Position numbers and translations under genes: made by a program. 64,000 nt of DNA from Streptomyces paludis (GTDB lineage Bacteria; Actinomycetota; Actinomycetes; Streptomycetales; Streptomycetaceae): assembly GCF_003344965.1 (NCBI RefSeq), contig NZ_CP031194.1:5518001-5582000 (forward strand), read 5' to 3'. Positions 28,440 to 35,380 of the stretch are shown one piece after another. Position 1 is the first letter of the stretch, and each line of letters opens with the position of its first letter. The notes under the pieces were generated by a model. It searched no databases, was not told the origin of the DNA, and worked only from the letters and a program-made list of their open reading frames with translations.

Positions 28440-29725
28440 GCCGCACGGCCTCCTTCCGCTACGGGCAGCTCCGCCCGTACCACCCAGCTCCGGCCCGCCG
28501 CGTCGGGCCCGGCCTCGAACACCCCGTCCAGCAGCGCCACCCGCTCGCGCATCCCGATCAGCCCGGCGGCCGAGCCGGGGGCGCGCGGGCCGGGGCGCTC
28601 CTCGTACGGGCTGCTGATCCGTACCGTCAGCGCGCCTCCCTCGATGGCCAGTTGGACGGTGACGGTACCGGGGGCGGCGTGCTTGAGCGCGTTGGTCAGG
28701 GACTCCTGGACGATGCGGTACGCGGCCAGCTCCACCGGCGCGGGGAGTACGGCGCCGGGCGGGCGCCCGTCGTCCAGCGCGAAGCCGAGCCCGCTGGACG
28801 CGCCGTTCGTACGGGCCTGCTCCAGCAGGGTGTCCAGCGCGCTCAGGGCCGGGGCGGCGGCCGGGACCCGCGCCTCGCCGCTGTCACCGCCGCCTTCGCC
28901 GTCGCGGCTGCGCAGGATGCCGATCAGCCGGCGCATCTCCGCCAGCCCGTCGACGCTGTTCTCCCGGATGACGGCGAGGGCCTCCCGGCTGGTGCGCTCG
29001 TCGTCCAGCGAGAGCGCGGCGGTGGAGTGGATCGCGATCGCCGAGAGGTGGCCCGCGACCAGGTCGTGCAGCTCGCGGGCCATCCGCGCGCGCTCGGCGG
29101 TGACCGCCTGCGTACGGTCCATCTCCGCGAGCAGCGCGATCTGCGCGGCCCGCAGCCGGGCGGCCTCGGCGGCGTCGCGGTGGTTGCGTACCAGCGCCCC
29201 GGTGGAGGCCGGGGTGAAGGCGACCAGGCCGACGGCCAGGCTGACCAGCAGCACATCGGCCCGCTGGAACCAGGCGGTGAGCCCGATCGCCGCCGCCACC
29301 GTGAGCGCCCCCGTGACCCGGGGGATACGGCGGGCGGCGGACGGGGGACCGTACAGCACCGCCGCGTAGACCAGGTCCGTGTACATCAGGACGGTCGCGA
29401 CGCTGCCCGTCGTGAACTGGTCGCAGACCAGCGCGGCCGTGCCGATCGCCAGAGCGGTCCGGGGCGCGGTCCTGCGCAGCAGTTCGAGACCGGCCATGAC
29501 GGTCAGCGGCAGCAGCACCCAAGGCCCCGGCAGCAGCCGTACGCCCTGGAAGCTCAGCCCGAGGGCCCACAGGGCGAGCCCGCCGACCAGCCCGGCGGCG
29601 GCGATCAGCACATCGTCGCGGTGCGGCCGGAGGGAGCTGGACCGGAGGGCGGACCGGAGCGAGGGCCGGAGGGCGGCGGTGGACACCGCACCATCCAACA
29701 CCGGGGGCCGGTCCCCGGTCCTCAT
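28436..29725 (-). CDS. chiS: sensor histidine kinase ChiS
   Basis: NarL-family (HisKA_3) kinase of 429 residues. Several N-terminal hydrophobic segments (ALWALGLSFQGVRLLPGPWVLLP, ATVLMYTDLVYAAVLYG and others) form a membrane sensor without a large extracellular domain. The dimerisation helix has the phospho-acceptor in RMARELHDLVAGHLSA. The ATPase domain has VQESLTNALKHA and GSAAGLIGMRERVALL. The start is uncertain: ATG 29725 or ATG 29749 eight codons earlier, neither with a good ribosome site. It is co-transcribed with chiR. Confidence 0.83.
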   Translation of the reverse strand: MRTGDRPPVLDGAVSTAALRPSLRSALRSSSLRPHRDDVLIAAAGLVGGLALWALGLSFQGVRLLPGPWVLLPLTVMAGLELLRRTAPRTALAIGTAALVCDQFTTGSVATVLMYTDLVYAAVLYGPPSAARRIPRVTGALTVAAAIGLTAWFQRADVLLVSLAVGLVAFTPASTGALVRNHRDAAEAARLRAAQIALLAEMDRTQAVTAERARMARELHDLVAGHLSAIAIHSTAALSLDDERTSREALAVIRENSVDGLAEMRRLIGILRSRDGEGGGDSGEARVPAAAPALSALDTLLEQARTNGASSGLGFALDDGRPPGAVLPAPVELAAYRIVQESLTNALKHAAPGTVTVQLAIEGGALTVRISSPYEERPGPRAPGSAAGLIGMRERVALLDGVFEAGPDAAGRSWVVRAELPVAEGGRAA

Positions 29726-29740
29726 CGCCGTGGAGGAGCC

Positions 29741-29764
29741 GGACTGCATCGAAGGATGCAGTCC
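29741..29764. promoter_or_regulatory. perfect 10-bp inverted repeat before chiS
   Basis: GGACTGCATC, GAAG, GATGCAGTCC. It lies in the divergent region between chiS and the membrane-protein gene at 29843. If chiS starts at 29749 the repeat overlaps the coding start. It could be an operator for an autoregulated ChiR or an RNA hairpin. Confidence 0.55.
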
Positions 29765-29842
29765 CGTCTCGTCACCGCCGACGACGCGGCGCGGGCCCGG
29801 GGCCGGGAGGCTGGAGAGCGGAGAGAGGGAGGGAGTGCCGGA

Positions 29843-30427
29843 GTGATCGTCATACTGATCATCATCTGCGAGATCGGTTTCTGGGTGCTGCTGGCCGCCG
29901 GTCTGGCGCTGCGCTATCTGGCGCGGCTGCCGCGTCTGGGCGGGGCGGTCCTGCTGCTGGAACCGCTGCTGGAGGCCGTCCTGCTGACCGTCACGGTCAT
30001 CGACCTCAGGAACGGCGCGGAGCCGGACTGGAAGCACGGTCTTGCCGCGCTCTACATCGGCTTCACCGTCGGCTACGGCCACTACACGATCAAGCGGATA
30101 GACGGCTGGGTCGCCCACCGCTTCGCGGGCGGCCCGCCCCCGGTCCGGCCGCCGCGCTACGGCATGGCGCGGGCCCGTTACGAGGGCGGGCTGTGGCTGC
30201 GTACCGCCATCGCCGCCACCGTCACGCTGGTCCTGCTCCAGCTGGCCATCGCGTACGTGGGGGACGCGAGCCGGACCGGGCCGCTGACGGAGTGGCAGGC
30301 GCTGGCGGTACGGGCGGCCGGGATCCACGGGGTGATCGCGCTGACGTATCTGCTGTGGCCCAGGAAGCCGCCGAAGGACCTGGCGGGGGAGGAGGAGCCG
30401 GTCCCGGTGACGGTGACGAGGCGCTGA
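29843..30427 (+). CDS. small integral membrane protein, function unknown
   Basis: A 194-residue protein with four to five hydrophobic segments: VIVILIIICEIGFWVLLAAG at the start, then AVLLLEPLLEAVLLTVTVI, AALYIGFTVGYGHY, ATVTLVLLQLAIAYV and VIALTYLLW near the end. The middle loop is basic. I do not recognise a family. The GTG at 29843 is preceded by GGGAGTGCCGGA. It is divergent from chiS and convergent with the MFS gene, only 4 bp apart. Confidence 0.72.
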   Translation: MIVILIIICEIGFWVLLAAGLALRYLARLPRLGGAVLLLEPLLEAVLLTVTVIDLRNGAEPDWKHGLAALYIGFTVGYGHYTIKRIDGWVAHRFAGGPPPVRPPRYGMARARYEGGLWLRTAIAATVTLVLLQLAIAYVGDASRTGPLTEWQALAVRAAGIHGVIALTYLLWPRKPPKDLAGEEEPVPVTVTRR

Positions 30428-30436
30428 GCGCTCAGC
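30423..30436. repeat. 14-bp palindrome holding two opposed stop codons
   Basis: GCTGAGCGCTCAGC contains the TGA of the membrane-protein gene and, on the other strand, the TGA of the MFS gene. It is short as a terminator. Confidence 0.4.
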
Positions 30437-31649
30437 CGTTGGCGGCTTCGGTGGCCGGCCGGGCCGCCGCTCGGGACAGCGTGCCCGCGACGACCGCGGC
30501 CACCGCGACGGCGAGCATCGCGTTGCGCAGCCCCACATGCTCGCCGAGGAGGCCCAGCGCGGGCGGCCCCGCCAGGAACGCGAGATAGCCGGTGGTGGCC
30601 ACGGCGCTGACCCGGGCGGCGGCCCCGTGCGGGGTGTCCCCGGCCGCCGAGAGGGTGACGGGGAAGCCGAGCGAGGCGCCGAGCCCCCACAGCACGACGG
30701 CGACGGCGGCCGGCGCCGGGTGCGGCGAGAGCACCACGACCAGGATCCCCCCGGCGGCGAACACCGCGCTCGTACGGACCACGGTGGTGCGGCCGAAGCG
30801 GGCGAGGACGTACTCGCCGCAGAACCGGCCGACCGTCATGGCCACCGCGAAGAGCGTGTAGACCAGCGAGCCCGCGGCCGAGCCCAGCCCGTAACCGTCC
30901 ACCATGATCAGCGGCAGCCAGTCGTTGGCCGCGCCCTCGACCAGCGCCATGCCCAGCACGATGATCCCCAGCATCCGCACCCGCGGCTCGCGCCAGACCG
31001 CCAGCCGCTCGGCCGGGGTCAGCCGCGGCGCGTCGGTGGAGCCGGCGGTCTCCCGGCCGGTGTGCGCGGGCATCTGGAGCACCGCCCAGAGCGCGACCGG
31101 CGCGCAGAGCGCCGCCACCGCCCACAGATGCCATACGACGGGGAAGTCGACGGCCGCCAGCAGGATGCCGAGGGCCGCGCCCACGACCGTACCCGCGCTG
31201 AAACAGCCGTGCAGGGCGGGCAGTACGGGGCGGTCCAGGGCCTGTTCCACCGCCGCGCCCTCGACGTTGACGGCGATCTCCATCAGCCCGCTGCCGGAGC
31301 CGAACAGCATCAGGGCGCAGAAGACCCCGGCCGCGCTGCCGGCCGCCGCGCCGGCGCCCAGGACCACCATGCCGAGGACGACCAGGGAGACCCCCGCCGC
31401 GGCCACGGGCCGGCCGCCGCGGCGGGCGACGAGATAGCCGGAGGCGAGCACACCGGCCATCGCGCCCACGGACAGCCCGAAGATGACGATGCCCATGCCC
31501 GCGGTCGACGCGCCGATCTCGTCGCGGATGGCGGGCGTACGGGTCACCCAGGACGACATGGACACCCCGACGACGCCGAACAGGGCGAACAGCCCGCCGC
31601 GCCAGCGCCGTACGCGCCGGGCGCCGGCGATCTCCTCGATGGTCGTCAT
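30432..31649 (-). CDS. MFS transporter
   Basis: Major facilitator superfamily protein of 405 residues with about twelve hydrophobic helices. The loop after helix 2 reads GYLVARRGGRP, a variant of the GxLaDrxGrR signature. The N-terminus SSWVTRTPAIRDEIGAS resembles the YbjJ-type subfamily. Substrate unknown. The ATG at 31649 follows AGGAGAGG. It is divergent from the LacI regulator and shares a palindromic operator with it, which suggests control by that regulator. Confidence 0.85.
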   Translation of the reverse strand: MTTIEEIAGARRVRRWRGGLFALFGVVGVSMSSWVTRTPAIRDEIGASTAGMGIVIFGLSVGAMAGVLASGYLVARRGGRPVAAAGVSLVVLGMVVLGAGAAAGSAAGVFCALMLFGSGSGLMEIAVNVEGAAVEQALDRPVLPALHGCFSAGTVVGAALGILLAAVDFPVVWHLWAVAALCAPVALWAVLQMPAHTGRETAGSTDAPRLTPAERLAVWREPRVRMLGIIVLGMALVEGAANDWLPLIMVDGYGLGSAAGSLVYTLFAVAMTVGRFCGEYVLARFGRTTVVRTSAVFAAGGILVVVLSPHPAPAAVAVVLWGLGASLGFPVTLSAAGDTPHGAAARVSAVATTGYLAFLAGPPALGLLGEHVGLRNAMLAVAVAAVVAGTLSRAAARPATEAANG

Positions 31650-31689
31650 TGCGGCTGCCTCTCCTGTGATGTACCCCGCGTGTGATGTA

Positions 31690-31719
31690 CGACGATGCTG
31701 TATCGATACAGCATCGTCG
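31690..31719. promoter_or_regulatory. 30-bp perfect palindrome, LacI-type operator
   Basis: Arms of 15 bp meet at a central CG (core TGTATCGATACA; left arm CGACGATGCTGTATC). A looser half-match ACAGCACGCTGT lies at 31722-31733. A CG-centred palindrome between a lacI-type gene and its divergent neighbour is the usual place for the operator. Confidence 0.8.
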
Positions 31720-31801
31720 CTACAGCACGCTGTCATAAGGTCGGGGAGCGCGGCAAGACATATAGGGACGGCATATATACGGGCACATCCGGGAGGAACA
31801 G

Positions 31802-32974
31802 ATGGCGACCCTGAAGGACGTGGCCCGGGTGGCCGGAGTCTCGGTGATGAGCGTCTCCAACGTCCTGAACGGCACCGGACGGTTCTCCCCCGAGATGCGC
31901 GAGCGTGTCCACCGGGCCGCCGAGCGCGTCGGCTACGCGGGCCCCGACCCGGCCGCCGCCTCACTGCGCCGCAAACGCACCGGCACCCTCGGCGTCGTCC
32001 TGCCGCTCCCGCTGGAGATGGCCTTCGCGGACCCGGCCGCCACGGCCTTCCTCCAGGGCGTCTCCCGCGAGTTCCACCGGCGCGAGACGGGGCTGACCCT
32101 GCTCGCGCTGCCGCACGCCGCCGGTCCCCTCGAACGGCACGCCGCCGCCCCCGCCGAGCGGGTGGCCCGCGCACCACTGGCCGCGCTGGAGCGGGCGGTG
32201 ATCGACGCGGCGCTCCTCTACAGCGTCGAGGAGGACCACCCGGGGCTCGACATCCTGGCCCGGCGCGCGCTGCCCGTCCTGGCCGTCGACTCGCCGGGCC
32301 CGGACAACGGACTCGCCCACTTCGGCGCCGCCTGGGGCGGCTTCGTCACCGTGGACGACCACGGCGGGGCGCTCGCCGCCGCCCGCCATCTCACCGCCCT
32401 CGGCCACCGGCGCGCCGTCATCCTCGTCGACCGGCTCACCGCGCAGCCCCGGCTGGGACCCGTCGGCTGGCCCGAGGCGCTCGCCACCACCAGCGCCGTC
32501 GTACGCCGCCGGCTGACCGGCTACCGCGACGCCTGGACGGAGGCCGGACTGCCGCTCGGCGATCTCGGCGTCGTCGAATGCGGCTCCGTCGACGCCGACG
32601 CCGGCCATACGGCCTGCCACCAGGTGCTCAGCGGTCCCGGGCCGCGCCCCACCGCCCTGCTCGCCGTGGCCGACACGCTCGCCATCGGCGCGTCCCGCGC
32701 GGCCCGCGCGTACGGCCTCACGCTCCCCGGCCAGCTCTCCGTCGTGGGGTACGACGACATCCCGGCGGCGGCCACCGAGCCGCTCCCGCTGACCACCGTT
32801 CACCAGCCCACCGTCGAGAAGGGCGAGACGGCGGCCCGCCTCCTGCTCGACCGCACCCACCCCGCTCCCGCCGGGCCCGGCGCGGCCGCCACCGCCACCG
32901 ACGAGCCGTGCCGCCGCGAACTGCCCACCCGGCTCGTCGTCCGCGCCAGCGCCGCCCGCCCGGCGGCCGGGTGA
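31802..32974 (+). CDS. LacI family transcriptional regulator
   Basis: 390 residues. The N-terminal HTH is TLKDVARVAGVSVMSVSNVLNG, where the usual Ser/Thr pair of the recognition helix reads VMSVSNVL, followed by the hinge region ERVGYAGPDPAAASLRRKRT. The periplasmic-binding-like domain includes VTVDDHGGALAAARHLTALGH and SVVGYDDIPAAATEPLPLTTV. The ligand is unknown; the C-terminus is Pro/Ala-rich. The ATG at 31802 follows GGGAGGA. Likely represses itself and the divergent MFS gene. Confidence 0.9.
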   Translation: MATLKDVARVAGVSVMSVSNVLNGTGRFSPEMRERVHRAAERVGYAGPDPAAASLRRKRTGTLGVVLPLPLEMAFADPAATAFLQGVSREFHRRETGLTLLALPHAAGPLERHAAAPAERVARAPLAALERAVIDAALLYSVEEDHPGLDILARRALPVLAVDSPGPDNGLAHFGAAWGGFVTVDDHGGALAAARHLTALGHRRAVILVDRLTAQPRLGPVGWPEALATTSAVVRRRLTGYRDAWTEAGLPLGDLGVVECGSVDADAGHTACHQVLSGPGPRPTALLAVADTLAIGASRAARAYGLTLPGQLSVVGYDDIPAAATEPLPLTTVHQPTVEKGETAARLLLDRTHPAPAGPGAAATATDEPCRRELPTRLVVRASAARPAAG

Positions 32975-32981
32975 CAAGAGG

Positions 32982-33554
32982 TCAGCGCTCCCCGCCCGGC
33001 ACCCACAGCACGTCCCCGACCTCCTTGTTCGCCACCCGGGCCAGAATGAACAGCAGGTCCGAGAGCCGGTTCAGATACGTCGCCGTCAGGGCGTTCATGG
33101 ACTCCCCGTGCACATCGAACGCCGCCCACGTCGAGCGCTCCGCGCGCCGTACCACCGTGCACGCCTGGTGCAGCAGGGCCGCGCCGGGCGTACCACCCGG
33201 GAGGATGAAGCTGCGGAGCTTGTCCAGCGACTCCAGGAAGTGGTCGCAGTCCGCCTCCAGCTTGTCGATGTACGACTGCTCGACGCGCAACGGCGGGTAC
33301 TTGGGATCCGCCACGACCGGGTTGGACAGGTCCGCGCCCACGTCGAAGAGGTCGTTCTGCACCCGGACCAGGACCTTGACGACCTCCGGCGCCAGCTGCC
33401 CGAGCGCGATCGCTGTACCGATGACGGCGTTGGCCTCGTTGGCGTCGGCGTACGCGGAGATCCGGAGGTCGGTCTTGGCGGTACGGCTCATGTCGCCGAG
33501 CGCCGTGGTGCCCTTGTCGCCGGTGCGGGTGTAGATACGCGTCAGATTGACCAT
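32982..33554 (-). CDS. cob(I)alamin adenosyltransferase, PduO type
   Basis: Transfers the adenosyl group of ATP to reduced corrinoid, giving adenosylcobalamin. The 190-residue protein has the N-terminal ATP motif RIYTRTGDKGTTALGD and the C-terminal RRAERS and NRLSDLLFILAR signatures. It supplies the cofactor of methylmalonyl-CoA mutase, whose helper genes (epimerase and meaB) lie at 50.5-53.4 kb. It converges with the lacI gene, 7 bp apart. Confidence 0.94.
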   Translation of the reverse strand: MVNLTRIYTRTGDKGTTALGDMSRTAKTDLRISAYADANEANAVIGTAIALGQLAPEVVKVLVRVQNDLFDVGADLSNPVVADPKYPPLRVEQSYIDKLEADCDHFLESLDKLRSFILPGGTPGAALLHQACTVVRRAERSTWAAFDVHGESMNALTATYLNRLSDLLFILARVANKEVGDVLWVPGGER

Positions 33555-33690
33555 GCGGCCAGCCTAATGAGCCGCCCCGCCCCCGGCGGCACGCCCGGCG
33601 GTCCGTACTCAAGTACGCGCCGCGCGGCGCCTGATGGACCCGGCCGGTGTGATGTCCGTCATGTGAGACGTGACGCGCATCTCTTCGCCG

Positions 33691-33718
33691 TTACACGGCC
33701 GTCCGTGACCGCTAACCT
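33691..33718 (+). promoter_or_regulatory. candidate promoter for the dehydrogenase gene
   Basis: TTACAC, 16-bp spacer, TAACCT; the -10 ends 72 bp before the GTG at 33791. Four of six -35 positions match TTGACA. Confidence 0.4.
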
Positions 33719-33790
33719 CCGGCAGAGCGGGAAGCGTAAAAGTGACGTCAAGGCTGAACAGAAGCCATTCGAGAATCGTGGGGTAACACC

Positions 33791-34639
33791 GTGGCCAGGA
33801 AGCTCGCCGTAGTCGGAGCCGGACTCATGGGTTCCGGAATCGCGCAGGTCGCGGCCCAGGCGGGCTGGGATGTCGTCCTGCGCGATGTCACCGACGCGGC
33901 GCTGGCCAGGGGAGTGGACGGCATCCGGGCCTCGTACGGCAGGTTCGTCGCCAAGGGGAAGCTGGAGGAGGCCGACGCCGACACGGCCCTCTCCCGGATC
34001 ACCACGACCACCGACCTCGACGCCGTCGCCGACGCGGACGTCGTGGTCGAAGCGGTCTTCGAGAAGCTCGACGTCAAGCACGAGATCTTCCGCGCGCTCG
34101 ACAAGCTCGTCCGGGACGACGCCGTGCTCGCCTCCAACACCTCCGCCATCCCGATCACCAAGATCGCGGCGGTGACCGGCCGCCCGGAGCGCGTCGTCGG
34201 TACGCACTTCTTCTCGCCCGTGCCGATGATGCGGCTCTGTGAGCTGGTGCGCGGCTACAAGACCAGCGACGAAACGCTCGCCACCGCGCGGGAGTTCGCC
34301 GAGTCCATCGGCAAGACCTGCATCGTCGTCAACCGCGATGTCGCGGGCTTCGTCACCACCCGGCTGATCTCCGCGCTCGTGGTCGAGGCCGCCAAGCTCT
34401 ACGAGTCGGGCGTGGCGTCCGCCGAGGACATCGACATCGCCTGCAAGCTGGGCTTCGGCCACGCCATGGGCCCGCTCGCCACCGCCGACCTGACCGGGGT
34501 CGACATCCTGCTCCACGCGAGCGACAACATCTACACCGAGTCCCAGGACGAGAAGTTCGCCCCGCCTGAGCTGATGCGCCGGATGGTGGACGCGGGTGAC
34601 ATCGGGCGCAAGAGCGGGCAGGGCTTCTACACGCACTGA
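33791..34639 (+). CDS. 3-hydroxybutyryl-CoA dehydrogenase
   Basis: NAD(P)-dependent oxidoreductase of 282 residues interconverting acetoacetyl-CoA and 3-hydroxybutyryl-CoA. The N-terminal Rossmann motif is VVGAGLMGSGIAQ, the family stretch NTSAIPITKIA and GTHFFSPVPMM contains the catalytic His, and the C-terminal domain has NRDVAGFVTTRL and GDIGRKSGQGFY. In Streptomyces this step feeds the ethylmalonyl-CoA pathway and butyrate metabolism. Start GTG 33791. Confidence 0.95.
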   Translation: MARKLAVVGAGLMGSGIAQVAAQAGWDVVLRDVTDAALARGVDGIRASYGRFVAKGKLEEADADTALSRITTTTDLDAVADADVVVEAVFEKLDVKHEIFRALDKLVRDDAVLASNTSAIPITKIAAVTGRPERVVGTHFFSPVPMMRLCELVRGYKTSDETLATAREFAESIGKTCIVVNRDVAGFVTTRLISALVVEAAKLYESGVASAEDIDIACKLGFGHAMGPLATADLTGVDILLHASDNIYTESQDEKFAPPELMRRMVDAGDIGRKSGQGFYTH

Positions 34640-34818
34640 ACCGGCCGCCCATGAGCCGGATCGGCCGAATCCCATCACCCCGCAGGGTGAATTCGGTATC
34701 GGTTCGCTCACGAACGGCAACTTCTCCGGCCGTCCGGCCGTCAGTTGTTGAAGGTACGGAAAAACACCGGATACAGATTCAGGCACCGAGCACGGAAAAG
34801 CACTCTCGGGGAGCGCAT

Positions 34819-35142
34819 ATGCACATCAGGGGCGACCACGCCGAGCTGGTCGTCGGGGGCCGCCTCGACGTCCGCAGCGCGGCGGACGCCCGTACGGTCC
34901 TGCACGCGGCCGTCGACGAGGGAGCCGGCGATCTGGTGCTCGACCTCACCGAACTGGACTCCTGGGACGCCACCGGACTCGGCGTCATCATGGGAGCCCA
35001 CCGACGGGCGGGGCGGTGCGGCCGCAGGCTTGTGCTGAGGGGTGTCCCCCCGCAGATGCAGCGTCTGCTGGTGGCCACCCGGCTCCATCGCATTCTCGCC
35101 ATCGAGGGCGGCATCGCCGCTGAATCGCTTCCTCGGGTCTGA
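34819..35142 (+). CDS. STAS domain protein, anti-sigma factor antagonist type
   Basis: A 107-residue single STAS domain (SpoIIAA/RsbV fold). The loop that carries the regulatory phospho-site reads LDSWDATGLGVIMGAH: the usual DSSG is DATG, with the Thr kept as a possible phosphorylation site. The C-terminus has VPPQMQRLLVATRLHRIL. The ATG at 34819 follows GGGGAG. No kinase or sigma gene is adjacent. The 179-bp upstream gap shows no clear promoter. Confidence 0.88.
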   Translation: MHIRGDHAELVVGGRLDVRSAADARTVLHAAVDEGAGDLVLDLTELDSWDATGLGVIMGAHRRAGRCGRRLVLRGVPPQMQRLLVATRLHRILAIEGGIAAESLPRV

Positions 35143-35162
35143 CCTGGAGCGACAGAACGGCC

Positions 35163-35179
35163 CGGTCCTTGCGGGACCG
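35163..35179 (+). terminator. short hairpin after the STAS gene
   Basis: CGGTCC, 5-nt loop, GGACCG, 21 bp after the stop. Weak stem, no U-tract. Confidence 0.35.
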
Positions 35180-35380
35180 AGCCGGGCACACCGCACAATC
35201 CTCATAAGACCGTGATGTCTTGGACTGCTGACCACCCCGGCTGTTCGTGGATACTGACCCGAGGTCTAGGGTTCGCCCGTCTGCGAATTGACCGACCCGT
35301 AGAGCAGGCACCGGACCAGAAGCGACAGATGGGCGTGTGAGGCCGGGGGCACCGCACGCCACGATCTGGGGGGCTTTCCC

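Noticed and set aside
33555..33790. Cobalamin riboswitch near the adenosyltransferase gene
   Set aside because: No B12-box-like sequence was found on either strand. The gene start is within a few bases of a possible -10 on its strand, leaving no room for a leader.
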